NCBI RefSeq assembly: GCF_021731785.1
Contig: NZ_JAKFWS010000031.1
Coordinates: forward strand, 62,001-126,000
DNA: 64,000 nt
Reading direction: 5' to 3'
Origin: Methylocystis sp.
Lineage (GTDB): Bacteria > Pseudomonadota > Alphaproteobacteria > Rhizobiales > Beijerinckiaceae
Shown here piece after piece: positions 24,222-34,400 of the stretch (the stretch's first letter is position 1; the number at the start of each line of letters is the position of its first letter). The notes beneath the pieces are model-generated. The model was not told where the DNA came from and did no database searches. It was given only the letters and a program-made list of their open reading frames with translations. The position numbers and the translations under genes were made by a program.

Positions 24222-25196
24222 ATGTGGCGAAGATCGACGATATTGGGAGTGGCCGCCGCTCTGGCGGCTGCTTCGCCGTGCATGGCGCAACAGGCGGCGA
24301 GTCTGCCGTACTCGGCGAACGGCGCCGGGGGCCAAGGCGGGGGGCAGGCCGAGGCGGCGACCGGTTCGTCCGACCGCGTCGCCAATATCATACCGATGAC
24401 GCCGGGAATGATCCGCGACTTGGGCAAGAGATTCGGCGACAACAAACGCGCGCAGGAACAGGCGACGACGGAGTTCGCAGCGCCGGGGAGTCGGCGTGTA
24501 ACCGTTTCTTTCACGCCGGGCCAGGCGGTCAACATCATACAGACCGTCAAGGGCTATCCCACCGCGCTGTCGTTTTTCGACCGCACCGGCGAACCGTGGC
24601 CGATCGAATGGGACACCAACTCCAATCCGGCGGCTGTGGCGGACGGGTCGAATTGCAACACTGGCCCGAACTCCGGAGGGCCGGCGGTCGCCGCCACCGG
24701 CTTTTACGTTTGCACGCCGAAGAAGGGCTCGAACGTCCTGGAAATCACGCCGATGTCGTTGCAGCCGCGCGGCGGTTTGGTGGTGACGCTGCAGGGAGCG
24801 CCGAAGCCGATTAGCTTCTTATTGGTCGGCGGCGGCGGCCGCTATGACGCGGATATGAGCATTCAGGTCGCCGATCGCGGCCCCAACGCCAAAGCGGGGG
24901 CTATTCGCGGGCCCGCGCCCGACACCGCCGCGCCGTTCTTGACCGCGATGCTCGACGGCGTGCCGCCAGCGGAGGCGACGCCGCTCTCGGTCCAGGGCGT
25001 CTCTCCGGATGAATTGCGCGCCTGGCGGCTCGGCGACCGCGTCTATTTGCGCACGCGCCTCACGCTGATCTCTCCGGAATGGACGGCGTCGGAGGCGGCC
25101 GAGGGCGGTCTCACCGTCTATCAGGTGCCGGCGACGCCGGTGGTGCTGCTGTCCCACTACGGGCGCACCGTGTCGGCTTCCCTTACGGAGGATTGA
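24222..25196 (+). CDS. traN: TraN/DotH (IcmK) outer-membrane core protein
   Basis: 324 aa from ATG 24222, chosen over GTG 24201 because GAAGGGA precedes it and the signal peptide MWRRSTILGVAAALAAASPC then starts properly. The mature protein carries RKVTV-like FTPGQAVNIIQTVKGYPTAL, then FFDRTGEPWPIEWDT and LQPRGGLVVTLQGAPKPISF, the VirB9-like fold of DotH/TraN. It forms, with DotC, DotD and DotG, the outer-membrane core complex. Lies 17 bp after traM. Confidence 0.92.
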   Translation: MWRRSTILGVAAALAAASPCMAQQAASLPYSANGAGGQGGGQAEAATGSSDRVANIIPMTPGMIRDLGKRFGDNKRAQEQATTEFAAPGSRRVTVSFTPGQAVNIIQTVKGYPTALSFFDRTGEPWPIEWDTNSNPAAVADGSNCNTGPNSGGPAVAATGFYVCTPKKGSNVLEITPMSLQPRGGLVVTLQGAPKPISFLLVGGGGRYDADMSIQVADRGPNAKAGAIRGPAPDTAAPFLTAMLDGVPPAEATPLSVQGVSPDELRAWRLGDRVYLRTRLTLISPEWTASEAAEGGLTVYQVPATPVVLLSHYGRTVSASLTED

Positions 25197-25197
25197 G

Positions 25198-26508
25198 ATG
25201 TCTGGTTTTGTGTCGAAAAATTCGTTCTTGTCGCTTTTGCGGGGGTTCAATCGAGCCGGGAGGGGAGGGCCGGCGCGGCTCTTGACCATCGCCGGCGTCG
25301 GCGTGTCGATGGCGGCGCTCGCAATCGGCGCGTCGTCGATTACTCATCCGCCTGCCCCGGAATCATCGGTCGCGAAAATGCCGGAGGTCGACGCGTTGCC
25401 GGGCGGGATGCAGAGCAATGCCGCGCAAGACGCGTTGCTCCTGCGCCACGCGCAGGACAAGGCGCGACAAGCCTTGGCGAACGGTGAATCCTATACGCCG
25501 CCGATGCCGGCGAGCGTGCCGCTGAAGATCGTGGATACGCCCGCCGCGGTGGAGACCGCGAAAGAGGAGCCGCCGCCGCAGCCTGTCGTTCGTCCGGTCC
25601 CCGAACCGGCGCCGACGTATGTCCCGCCAGAAGAATCGCACGACGAACCGGCGCGCTTTGAAAAGATCGCGTCGACGAGCGAGACGACGGGCGCGGCCGA
25701 GGATGCTCAATACAAGCAGGCGGCCGGAGATTTGTTCCGGCAGTGGGAAGCGCGCCCGCCGCGCACCGACCTTGTGCTGACGCCGGCGGCGGACGTCGTC
25801 GGCGATGTGCCGCCGGGAGCGCGTTACGAGGACGGCGCGGAACGGGCCCCGCGCGGTTATCCGCAATCGCGTCAGGCGCGGCCCGCGCCGGAGATGGTGC
25901 TGGTTCCGGCGGGGCGCGGCGTTTACGCACATACGATTGTTTCGGTGAATTCCGACACCGGCGGGCCGATCGTTTTGGAGGCGGACTCCGGGCCTTTGGC
26001 GGGCGACCGAATGATCGGGATGTTTTCGAAGAATCAGATGAATAGTTCATTGTTCGGAAACACCGATCGATTGATCGTGCAGGTGCACACGATCGAACAT
26101 CACGGGCAAGCCATTCAGGTGCGGGGCCTCGTGATTGCGCCGGACTCCATGGAGACGGCCGTCGCGACGAGCGTGGATCAGCATTACTTCGAGCGCTTCG
26201 CGCTGCCTGCCGCGGCGGCGTTCGTCGCTGGGCTCGGACAGGCGATCGCCCTATCGGGGTCCACGATGCAGTTCCTGCCGTATGGCGGCTATGCGACGAG
26301 CTATCGCAATCTCGATTTCCGCCAACAGGCGGGAATCGCAGCGGGCGCGGCGGGGGCGCAGGTCGGGCAAACGCTGCAAATGCAAACGCCAAAGACCTCG
26401 ACGGTGTATCTCGCGGCGAACGCCGGCGTCGGCGTCGTGTTTTTGCAAAACGTCGTGGCGCCGACGTCCGCCGAGACGTTCTCGCCAGCCGGCCTCAACA
26501 CGAAATAA
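25198..26508 (+). CDS. traO: TraO/DotG (IcmE) VirB10-like core protein
   Basis: 436 aa from ATG 25198, one base after the traN stop. A short cytoplasmic part, a transmembrane helix (about 28-48, LTIAGVGVSMAALAIGASSI), a Pro-rich periplasmic linker and a C-terminal VirB10-like domain from about residue 235 (VPAGRGVYAHTIVSVNSDTG, GPLAGDRMIGMFSKNQMN, AAFVAGLGQAIALSGSTMQF, NAGVGVVFLQNVVAP). It lacks the long pentapeptide-type repeat region of Legionella DotG, as IncI TraO does. Spans both membranes as the channel backbone. Confidence 0.92.
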   Translation: MSGFVSKNSFLSLLRGFNRAGRGGPARLLTIAGVGVSMAALAIGASSITHPPAPESSVAKMPEVDALPGGMQSNAAQDALLLRHAQDKARQALANGESYTPPMPASVPLKIVDTPAAVETAKEEPPPQPVVRPVPEPAPTYVPPEESHDEPARFEKIASTSETTGAAEDAQYKQAAGDLFRQWEARPPRTDLVLTPAADVVGDVPPGARYEDGAERAPRGYPQSRQARPAPEMVLVPAGRGVYAHTIVSVNSDTGGPIVLEADSGPLAGDRMIGMFSKNQMNSSLFGNTDRLIVQVHTIEHHGQAIQVRGLVIAPDSMETAVATSVDQHYFERFALPAAAAFVAGLGQAIALSGSTMQFLPYGGYATSYRNLDFRQQAGIAAGAAGAQVGQTLQMQTPKTSTVYLAANAGVGVVFLQNVVAPTSAETFSPAGLNTK

Positions 26509-26527
26509 TTCGCGCCGCGCATTGCGT

Positions 26528-26537
26528 CATTCGCGCG
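26528..26537 (+). promoter_or_regulatory. Recurring motif CATTCGCGCG before traP-like gene
   Basis: Coding strand, 44 bp before ATG 26581, in the traO-traP gap. Confidence 0.35.
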
Positions 26538-26580
26538 GGCGCCTGCGAATCTTTCGATCTACCGGTCACAGGAGGAAACG

Positions 26581-27957
26581 ATGAGCGACGCTGCTGCTGA
26601 ACTGAATTTTCCCGCCGGCGAAGACGCCGACGCCGTCATGCTCGGCGTGCTGGGCCAGGATGTCGAGACGGTGTCCGGAGTGAGCCCGGGGACGCATAAA
26701 TGGAGGGTGTCCGCGAAGGGCGTCGGGGACGCGGTTTCGTCGCGCTTCACGCGGCTTCAGGCGGTTCTGTCAGACGGCCTCGCCGCGATTGCGGGAACTG
26801 ACCGCCAGAGCGAGGGGAGAAGTCCGGAAGGAATTGAGCCGGCATTGGCGGCGGACGATAAAGATGGTCCCGTTTCGTCCCCGAAGCCGATGTGGCGGCG
26901 CGCCGACGTTCTCGGGGGCGCGTCTGCGATTGCGCTCGGCGCCGTCGTTATGGGAGCGGTCGCGTTTTGGCCCGATGGGAAGGACGGTTCGTCTGCGGCC
27001 CCCGTTTCGGAAACGGGGCTGATGGCGCCGGCGGCGAAACTGGCGACCGCGCTGCGACGCGACGTCGCGCCGGTGGTTGTGGAGCGTCCGGCCGTCGCGC
27101 CGACGCAGCAATTGATCAAGGAAGTCGAGTCTTTGTGGGAAAGCGGAGCGCGGTCCAAAGATCGAGAAAAAGCCTCTGATGCAACTTCTGGGACAGTTTC
27201 GGGCGTCGGGGCGCCGAAGGAAACCGCAGCTGTCGTCGCGCCGACGGTGAGCGAAGTGGGACTGGCGACGTCCGCCGGGGAGCCAGCAAAATCACCTGCC
27301 GTCGGCGGGGCGGCGGTGGGTCCCGCCAATCAAACGGTCGCGGCGGTCGCCGCGCATGACACGGAGGCGAGCGCGAAGAAGAAGCTGGAAGATGGGCCGC
27401 GCGTCGCGTCGGTCGTGAAGGACGCGACCATTAAGGGGGATGACGCGAAGGCGGCGCCTGTCGACGAAACCAAGCTCTACAGCATGATCACCGAGGTCTC
27501 CACACTGGTGCGCCGCACGCGCGAGGAAGTGGCGAAGATTGCAGGCGAGCATCAGAAGTCGACTAAGGCGGTAGAGGCAAAGCTCGCGGACTTCGAACGT
27601 CGCCTCAATCTCGGAGAAGCGCAGGGGGCTCTGAACGCCGCGAAAGCGACATCCATCACACCGCCGGACGCTTCGCCAACGAATTCCGCGCCGTCGCCGG
27701 CTTCAGGCGCCCAGAAGGGCGTGATTACAGCGTCGTTATCGACGGAAGCGCCCGCCGCGCCGCCGGCCGCCCGCTATCGTGTTCAGGCAGCGTCGCCTGG
27801 TCTTGCGATGCTCTCCGAGATTGATCGAAGCGGCGACGATGTTTTGCCGTTGCAAGTGGCGGTTGGCGCCAATGTTCCGGGATATGGGCGCGTCACAAAG
27901 ATCAGCCAGCGCGGGAGCGAATGGGTCGTCCAGACCGAGAAAGGTTCGATCCGCTAA
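26581..27957 (+). CDS. TraP/DotF (IcmG)-like bitopic membrane protein
   Basis: 458 aa from ATG 26581 after CAGGAGG. A soluble acidic N-terminus (1-105), one membrane helix (about 110-132, LGGASAIALGAVVMGAVAFW), a long Ala/Val/Pro-rich periplasmic stretch with a short coiled coil (about 300-345, SMITEVSTLVRRTREEVAKI), and a compact C-terminal domain (YRVQAASPGLAMLSEIDRSG, VGANVPGYGRVTKISQRGSE) typical of TraP/DotF-type inner-membrane proteins. About twice the length of R64 TraP, owing to the linker. Confidence 0.75.
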   Translation: MSDAAAELNFPAGEDADAVMLGVLGQDVETVSGVSPGTHKWRVSAKGVGDAVSSRFTRLQAVLSDGLAAIAGTDRQSEGRSPEGIEPALAADDKDGPVSSPKPMWRRADVLGGASAIALGAVVMGAVAFWPDGKDGSSAAPVSETGLMAPAAKLATALRRDVAPVVVERPAVAPTQQLIKEVESLWESGARSKDREKASDATSGTVSGVGAPKETAAVVAPTVSEVGLATSAGEPAKSPAVGGAAVGPANQTVAAVAAHDTEASAKKKLEDGPRVASVVKDATIKGDDAKAAPVDETKLYSMITEVSTLVRRTREEVAKIAGEHQKSTKAVEAKLADFERRLNLGEAQGALNAAKATSITPPDASPTNSAPSPASGAQKGVITASLSTEAPAAPPAARYRVQAASPGLAMLSEIDRSGDDVLPLQVAVGANVPGYGRVTKISQRGSEWVVQTEKGSIR

Positions 27958-27984
27958 AAGGTTGGATCCGACGGAGGCGACATC

Positions 27985-28521
27985 GTGCAGGGACTTGTAA
28001 ATTTTGCTGGTCAAATCGGCAATGCGATCGCGATCCTATTGCCGACTTTTTCTTATCTTGCCGCGATCGGCCTGTTCCTGTCGTCCACATGGGGGTTTTG
28101 GATGCAGGCGCATCCGCATAACCCCTTTCGCGGCCGTCCGTGGGTTCCATTCGTTGCGCTGCTGTTGTCGGGGGCGTTCGCGTCGTTCCCGTCGATTCTC
28201 ACAATGGCCAACAACACCGCCGGCACGAATCTGCAGGTCCAGGTGTCGGCGTTGACGAGCTACACCGCGCCGACGGTGAGCAGCGGCGTGCTGGGTCAGA
28301 CACCGGGCGACGCGGTCGTCAATGTCGTCAAGTTGTTCCAGGGATTTTTCCAGGCGTTTGGGGCGATGGCTTGTTTTTTCGCGATGTTGACCTGGAACGC
28401 CGTGATCGGCGGACGCAGCAGGCGCAGCGCCGGGGGATGCGGAGTCCAATTCGTGTTCGGAATCATGCTCATCAACATCGTCACGGTTTCGAGTTGGCTG
28501 GTGGCCGTTTTCAAAGCGTGA
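27985..28521 (+). CDS. traQ: TraQ/IcmC-like polytopic membrane protein
   Basis: 178 aa from GTG 27985 preceded by CGGAGG. Four hydrophobic segments (about 12-35, 48-66, 112-138 and 152-175). The N-terminal MQGLVNFAGQIGNAIAILLP, then LPTFSYLAAIGLFLSSTWGF, follows TraQ/DotE(IcmC)-type small channel proteins, and the length is close to R64 TraQ. Part of the inner-membrane channel. Confidence 0.75.
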   Translation: MQGLVNFAGQIGNAIAILLPTFSYLAAIGLFLSSTWGFWMQAHPHNPFRGRPWVPFVALLLSGAFASFPSILTMANNTAGTNLQVQVSALTSYTAPTVSSGVLGQTPGDAVVNVVKLFQGFFQAFGAMACFFAMLTWNAVIGGRSRRSAGGCGVQFVFGIMLINIVTVSSWLVAVFKA

Positions 28522-28532
28522 AAGATCGGAAG

Positions 28533-28898
28533 ATGCAGTTTCCTCACCGAGAACGGTTGGCCGATGTGGAAAAAGCGGCCGTGAGACGAAACCAGATCAT
28601 CGATCTGGCGTTTTTCTGCGCCCTGGGCGTGACCGTCGGCGCGCTTTGGATATTTGGGGAGAGCGTCGGACGTCTATCCCTGGCGTCTTTGATGTTTTCA
28701 ACGACGTGCTTTGTCTCTGCCTGCGCGCGATTGGCGCTGTGCGGCTGGCGTCTGAACAAATGGGACAAATTCGGATTTTGGGATAGCCGACCCGAACAAG
28801 GCGTGTTGGTCACGTTGCGAAGCGACCTGGCGAGCTGCGTGCTGCTGTCGATCGCCGGCTTTGTGTCGTGCGCAATCGGCTTCACGCTGTTGGCGTGA
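28533..28898 (+). CDS. Small polytopic membrane protein of the transfer operon
   Basis: 121 aa from ATG 28533; GTG 28518 overlapping the traQ stop (GTGA) is an equally plausible start giving 126. Three hydrophobic segments (about 22-45, 48-68, 97-120) and a central WRLNKWDKFGFWDSRPEQGV loop. No family recognised; its place between traQ and traR suggests a structural role in the membrane complex. Confidence 0.65.
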   Translation: MQFPHRERLADVEKAAVRRNQIIDLAFFCALGVTVGALWIFGESVGRLSLASLMFSTTCFVSACARLALCGWRLNKWDKFGFWDSRPEQGVLVTLRSDLASCVLLSIAGFVSCAIGFTLLA

Positions 28899-28932
28899 AG
28901 ACGCGGAGACCAAAGGAAAGGACAAAAGGGCA

Positions 28933-29283
28933 ATGTCGACATTGGAAAGCATCAAGAACTCGCCGACGGCGATCTCGTTGAGCGGCTGGGTCCTCTTTTA
29001 TTCGGGGCTATTGTCGGTCGTGGGTCTTTATCTGGCAGTGGGCGTTGTCGCTTTACTGGGGGAGCAAGGAGAAATCCCGCTGGACTTCGCGTTCAGGATG
29101 GGCGGGTTGTTGACGGGCGCGGCGGCGGTCACTGTTTGCGTTTTCGCCTGGGCGCTGCGTCGATGGGCGCGGCACTTTTCTTCCAACGCCCGCCGTTACG
29201 GGTTGTTCGATATTGCGATGATTGCGGTGATCGGATTGGCGCTTTGCGCGGGGATCTGGTTTTTGACGTACAGCGCGGCTTGA
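28933..29283 (+). CDS. Small polytopic membrane protein of the transfer operon
   Basis: 116 aa from ATG 28933 with AAAGGA-type purines upstream. Three membrane segments (about 15-45, 52-80 and 95-115) with a short Arg-rich loop (WALRRWARHFSSNARRYG). Similar in build to the preceding gene but without clear sequence relation. Function unknown. Confidence 0.65.
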   Translation: MSTLESIKNSPTAISLSGWVLFYSGLLSVVGLYLAVGVVALLGEQGEIPLDFAFRMGGLLTGAAAVTVCVFAWALRRWARHFSSNARRYGLFDIAMIAVIGLALCAGIWFLTYSAA

Positions 29284-29330
29284 ACGCCGAACCAAAAAAA
29301 AGAATTTGACTTGCAAAAAAAGAATTTCGT

Positions 29331-29346
29331 CGTTCGCGCGTTCGCG
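29331..29346 (+). promoter_or_regulatory. Recurring motif CGTTCGCGCGTTCGCG before traR
   Basis: Coding strand, 58 bp before the TTG start at 29404; a double copy of TTCGCG. Preceded by two A-rich AGAATTT(G/C) repeats (29310-29330). Confidence 0.35.
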
Positions 29347-29403
29347 TCGGATCCTTTGCCTCGAGGGCAGACCATCTGCTCTCGTCACCAAAGGAGATCG
29401 AAG

Positions 29404-29808
29404 TTGCTGACTTTTCCCAAACTCAAATCCCGCCTGGCTGCGGTGGCTGCCGGTTCGTTGCTCACGGTTTCGATGGGGGCGACGGCAGCTTATGCGCAGG
29501 CGGCGGGCCAGACGCTCGGCGCTCAGGTGCAGAACATCGCCAAAGAATTTTCAACGGCCGGTGGGTTCGCCGGCTCGACGGCGATGTATGTGGCGGCGTT
29601 GGTCACATTCGTCGCTGGCGTCTGGTTTTTGTGGCAATCGCGTCAGCCGGAAAACCGCGAGAGCGGCAAGGTCGCCGCGGGACTGACCGGTCTCGTGTTG
29701 ACCGGGTTGTTCGTGGCGGGCGGGTCGTGGATCCAGAAGGCCTCCTACACGACGACCGGCGCGGGCGCGAAGGTGAACGATCAGGCTGGCGTGATCACGT
29801 TCCAGTAG
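29404..29808 (+). CDS. traR: TraR/IcmD (DotP)-like small membrane protein
   Basis: 134 aa from TTG 29404: AAGGAG lies at 29391-29396, seven bases before it, whereas the longer upstream frame has no ribosome site. An N-terminal signal or membrane helix (LAAVAAGSLLTVSMGATAAY) is followed by QVQNIAKEFSTAGGFAGSTA and two more membrane helices (AMYVAALVTFVAGVWFLWQS; VAAGLTGLVLTGLFVAGGSW). The length equals R64 TraR and is close to IcmD. Inner-membrane channel component. Confidence 0.78.
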   Translation: MLTFPKLKSRLAAVAAGSLLTVSMGATAAYAQAAGQTLGAQVQNIAKEFSTAGGFAGSTAMYVAALVTFVAGVWFLWQSRQPENRESGKVAAGLTGLVLTGLFVAGGSWIQKASYTTTGAGAKVNDQAGVITFQ

Positions 29809-29812
29809 GCGT

Positions 29813-30041
29813 GATGCGTCTGTCCCCGCTTCCCAGCCGGTTCGCGCGTGGTCCGTCGCTCTCGGGCGCGGACTGGGGTTCTGAGTTTTTTCGGCGCATC
29901 GGCGGGGCGCGGGTCGTCGTAGCTCTTGCCGGTTCAGCGGCTGTGAAGCCGAGAACTGGCAAGGGCGTTTTCACTCTTAAAACAGGCGAGCGATTACGTA
30001 TGCGATTGTCGACAAAGCAACAACGCATGATGGGGCGGTGA
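29813..30041 (+). CDS. Small basic protein, TraS position
   Basis: 75 aa from ATG 29813. Its TGA overlaps the next ATG (TGATG at 30039-30043), the main evidence that it is translated. The product is Arg/Gly-rich with no membrane segment (FFRRIGGARVVVALAGSAAV). In IncI plasmids the small traS gene lies between traR and traT; this occupies the same place but I see no sequence likeness. Confidence 0.45.
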
Positions 30042-30733
30042 TGCGCGTGCAGCCGCTGGTGTTATCGGTTCGCGCCGGGTCCGTGAATGCGACCGGGGGA
30101 GAGCGTTCCCGCGTTGTCTCGGGGCGTGAGCGACAGGGCGGAGACGTTCTCGGCTTATGTCGGTTTTGTGGGGGCCCGATCTTTATCGGGCAAGAGAGAT
30201 TTCATCTCGATGACGATCATTCCAACCAAGATTGCGGAATTTCGGCGTCGAGTTGTCCTTTGTGCCATCTGACGCAGCATCTCGAGCGGCCCGAGATCGA
30301 TCGCGAAGCGACGTTAATCTGGCTGCCGGAAGTGACGCAGGGCGTGCTGAACGCGCTCGTCTGGGACATTCATCTGACATTGGCGAAGCATGGCAGGCCG
30401 CTGTGCCTGGACCGGCTTTCGTTTTCCGCCCCCCCGCCCGCGCGCGTCGCCGCTTCGGCCTATGCCGCGTTGAAAGATCGCGGTCTCGCGGCGCTAAGGC
30501 GCATCGGCACGACGTCGCCACGCGATCTCGCGGAGGCGCTGCTGCGGTTGTCGCCGAGTTCTTACGACCGCCGCGCGGAGCTTCTGGGCGGCGCGCGTCT
30601 GCTTCCGCTCGGGCGCTTCCTTTGGAACGGGCGCGACGTCTATCCGCAATTGGTCGAGACTTTGAAGAGCAACTCGAAACGACAAGACATATCGGCCGCT
30701 CGGCGGTTTCAGGAAAAGGACCTTACGCAATGA
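30041..30733 (+). CDS. IcmJ/DotN-like zinc-binding coupling-complex protein
   Basis: 230 aa from ATG 30041 (coupled by TGATG). Two CxxC pairs, LCRFCGGPIFIG and SSCPLCHLTQHL, flank FHLDDDHSNQDC; next comes ATLIWLPEVTQGVLNALVWD, which parallels IcmJ's TLIYLPELTQAELNSL, and the C-terminus LLGGARLLPLGRFLWNGRD parallels the IcmJ ending. IcmJ/DotN is an HNH-like, zinc-bound component that supports the DotL coupling protein. Stop overlaps the next start as ATGA. Confidence 0.75.
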   Translation: MRVQPLVLSVRAGSVNATGGERSRVVSGRERQGGDVLGLCRFCGGPIFIGQERFHLDDDHSNQDCGISASSCPLCHLTQHLERPEIDREATLIWLPEVTQGVLNALVWDIHLTLAKHGRPLCLDRLSFSAPPPARVAASAYAALKDRGLAALRRIGTTSPRDLAEALLRLSPSSYDRRAELLGGARLLPLGRFLWNGRDVYPQLVETLKSNSKRQDISAARRFQEKDLTQ

Positions 30734-31392
30734 GGACTGGACTTCGATATTCGGCGATCTGTTTCATCGTCGCTTTGGCGGGTTGCGGCGATGAGCGCGC
30801 CGCCAACGAGAGCAACTTCGGCGCGGCGTTGTCGAAGGCTCTCGGGCAAGACGTGTGTTTGGGGTACAGCCTAACGAGGTTGCTCGATCAATTCATCACG
30901 CGGGAGGACGCGGTTGTTCGCCGGTTCGACGTGTTGGTGCGCGCCGGGCTGTTGAAGAACGATCAGATCGAGGAGGTACCGCAAATCACCGGCGGCGTAG
31001 TGAAGATGTGGACGTATAGTCTGACGACGAAGGGCGAGACGTTTTATCAGGAAAAGGATATCGCCGAGAATATGTTCGAGCCGGCGAAAACCGTGAAGAG
31101 AGGAGATTTCTGCTACGGCAAGTTGGCGCTCGGGTCGGTCCTGAAATGGGAAGGGCCGCGCCGGAACGGCGATTACGCCGAGGCGACCGTAACCTACACA
31201 TACAAGATCGCTGATGCGGCCGATTGGTCCGCGGCGCCCGAGATACGGGCGGCGTTTCCGCGCGTCGGAGAGATCGCCGACAGCTCCGGCAAATTGGAGA
31301 CGCAAGACGTGGTGCGGCTTACGAACTTGGGATGGGAAGCTGGGCCGTTGTCGATCGTCGAAGGCATGAGGGCGGCGGGCGCGGTCAAATAG
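30730..31392 (+). CDS. Lipoprotein of the transfer operon
   Basis: 220 aa from ATG 30730 (ATGA overlap). MRTGLRYSAICFIVALAGC is a lipoprotein signal with LAGC lipobox (Cys 19). The mature domain has DVCLGYSLTRLLDQFITRED, KTVKRGDFCYGKLALGSVLK and WSAAPEIRAAFPRVGEIADS. No close family; it lies where Legionella has icmN/dotK-like lipoproteins near icmJ and dotO, but there is no OmpA-like motif. Periplasm-facing membrane lipoprotein. Confidence 0.7.
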   Translation: MRTGLRYSAICFIVALAGCGDERAANESNFGAALSKALGQDVCLGYSLTRLLDQFITREDAVVRRFDVLVRAGLLKNDQIEEVPQITGGVVKMWTYSLTTKGETFYQEKDIAENMFEPAKTVKRGDFCYGKLALGSVLKWEGPRRNGDYAEATVTYTYKIADAADWSAAPEIRAAFPRVGEIADSSGKLETQDVVRLTNLGWEAGPLSIVEGMRAAGAVK

Positions 31393-31447
31393 CTCGCGCA
31401 AGGTCAGGGGAAGCGCGAATCGAGATATCGGACTCGGAGGAATTCTG

Positions 31448-34400
31448 GTGTTGAATTTGATTTCGCGCGGCCTCGCCGCTGTGTCCTTGATGGTGAAACA
31501 GCCGCTGGCGAGTTTTTGCGACATCGAGACGTCGCACGCCAACGCGCTGGTCACCAAGCAAGGCGATTATCTGAGTTTCATTCGGCTCGGCGGGATGCGG
31601 CGCATGTCGACGCGCGCCGATATCGAGCGGTTGGCGAACGCCATGCGCATCGATATTTCGGGCACTCTGGAAAACAGGGGCCATGCGATCGTTGGCTGGT
31701 ATGCGTCAGACCCGGATCTCGCGGCGGTCGAAATCGAACGGGTCAATATGGGGGCGTGCCGGGAAGTCGCGAGGGAGATCGGACTCGATCTCCATGACAT
31801 TCTCGATGAACGCAAGAAGCTGTGGACCGGCACTATGCGTTGGGAAGCGGCGTATTTCGTTCTTTGGACGCGCGCCGGGGCGCTCACCAAGGAAGAGCGC
31901 AAGCAGATGAAGGAGGAACAGGCGGCGTTGGCCAAGAAATGCGACAAGATCGGCGACGCCCAAAAGTTCTTTTTGCGCAGCGAGGTGATGGCGGCGCGCC
32001 ATGCGGGGTTCGTGTCGCGCGTGCTGTCGTCGCTGAAAGGCCTGGATGTAGCGGCGACGGAAATCTCGGCGCATGACGGCGTGATTGTCGCGCGCGAAGC
32101 CATGTATCGCGAAACGGTCGGCTCCTCTTGGCGTCCGATATTCGTCGGCGACGGGTTCCGACCACGCTGGCCCGACGAGGGCGACAAGCGGCCGCCTCTG
32201 GAACTGCTGATGTGGCCGCCGCTGCGGGACCACTTTTTCGACTCCGACGCGGTCGTGCTCGATGGGCAACGCGTCGAACTTGGCCTCTTCGATTATGGGG
32301 CCGTCGACATGACGCTCGGTCCGGAGGATCCGCGACCTTTCGTCGAACTTTCGTCGCGGCTCGGCCAGGACCGCATTCCGTGGCGGGTGTCGTTTGTGAT
32401 CGAGGGGGGCGGCAATTCCGACATGCAGCTGAAGCGCGTCGGCGCGAAGTTCTTGTGGATGTTTCCCGGAAACAAGGATGTGACACGCGCCTTCGAGTTT
32501 CTGGACCATGAGCGCGAAGCCAACAATCACATCGCCGTGCGGCTCCGCGCGTCCTTCGCGACCTGGGCACCGTTTGGCGAAGTTGGGAAGTTGAGACTTC
32601 GTCTGTCGACGCTGAAACAGCGTCTGGAAGCCTGGGGCAATTGCCGGGCGACGACGGCGATCGGCGATCCGCTCGAGGGCGTCATGAGCAGCGTGCCCGG
32701 TCTCGCACTGACGTCGACGGCGCCGCCGTCGGTGGCGTTGGTCGGGGATGTGTTCACGATGTTGCCGTGGGGCCGGACGGCGTCGCCGTGGGAGAGAGGC
32801 AGCATCCTCTTTCGTCAGCCAAATGGCGCGATGTGGCCGTATGATCCCTCCGGCGGTTCGAAGCGGCCCGCGGTGACCGACATATTCGTTGCGCCGCCGG
32901 GGTCGGGAAAGTCGGTTCTGGCGAATACGATCAATCTCGGCCTGTGTCTGAGCCCGGCGGCGCTCGGGGCGCGCGGCGCGAAGCTGCCGCTGATTGGCAA
33001 GCTGGATATCGGGGACTCGGCGGAAGGGTTCGTGCTGCTGGTGCAAGAAGCGCTGGGGCCGAGTCGTCGGCACGAGGCGATTTTCACGAGGATGCAGTTT
33101 GCGCCAGGCTTCGAGTTCAACGTGTTCGATCTGCAGGTGGGGTGCGAATATCCGCTGCCGCTCGAAAAAGCATTTTTGCAGAATTTTCTGGCGTTGATCA
33201 CGCTGCCGCCGGATCAGAGCACGCCTTTCGAGGGAATGAACCAGATGATCGGCATCGTGATCGACGAAGCCTATCGTCTCTGCACGGATGTTCCGGGCGC
33301 ATCGCCGAAACGTTACCGCCGCGACGTGGAGCCTGCGGTCGATGCGGCGATCGAAAAATATCGGATCGACCTGCACCACGAAGAGCCGCACTGGCGCGAT
33401 GTGGTGACGGCGTTATGCAACGTCAGGGAATACCGGCTCGCCGAGATTGCGCAGCGTCATGCCGTCCCCTTGTTGCAAGACTTGATCGGCGCCGTGCGTA
33501 CGGATCAGGTGAAGGATATGTTTGGCAAGTTGACGATCTCCCTGACGGCCGAGCAGGCGTCGGATCTGTTTGAGCGTTACATCTACGACGTGATTCGAAA
33601 GTTTCCGACGTTGAACAGCCCGACGAAGCTCGATTTCGGGCCGGCGCGTGTCATCGTTATGGATCTGGCGGAAGTGGCGCCGTCCGGTTCGGCGGCGGCG
33701 AACCGTCAGACCGAGATGATGTATATGCTGGGCCGGCACATCATCGCGCGCAATTTTTTTCTCAAGCCCGACTATCTGCCTCTGGTGCCGGAGCATGTGC
33801 GCGGCCACCACCAGGTTCGATTCCAGGAAACCTACGAATCTGTAAAGCGGCTCGATTACGACGAGTGGCACCGCACCCAGGGCAGTCCACAGGTGAGGGC
33901 GCAGGCCGAACTCGATGTCCGTGAAGGCCGCAAGCACAACACGCAATTGGGCTTTGCGAGTCAAAGATTGAGCGACATGGGAGACGGGATCGTCGCGCAA
34001 TCGACCGGACGCTTCGTTTTGCGCGCCGGCGACGATACCGAGGCCGAAGACATCATTGAGCGTTTCCATCTGTCCGATGCGAGCGCCGACGTCGTGCGGT
34101 TTCGGCTGCATGGACCGGGCGCGGCAGGGGCGCCGTTTCTGGCGGTGTTGCAAGCGGACAACGCCAAATACGAGCAGATGTTGGTCAACACGCTTGGACC
34201 GATCGAGCTCTGGGCTCTGTCGACGACGCCTGGCGATCGGGCGCTACGCAATCGTCTCTACGACCGGATCGGCTTCCGCGAGGCGCTGCGCCGCCTCGCC
34301 AAGATATTCCCAGGCGGTTCGGCCGAGAAGGAGATCGAGGAACGCAAAGCCAAACGGTTGAGGCGCGGCGAACTCGACGCGCGCGCGGAGTCGGGGGTCG

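Noticed and set aside
31706-33391. 561-codon minus-strand frame opposite traU
   Set aside because: Antisense to a clear DotO/TraU ATPase; Arg/His/Gln composition typical of a shadow frame.
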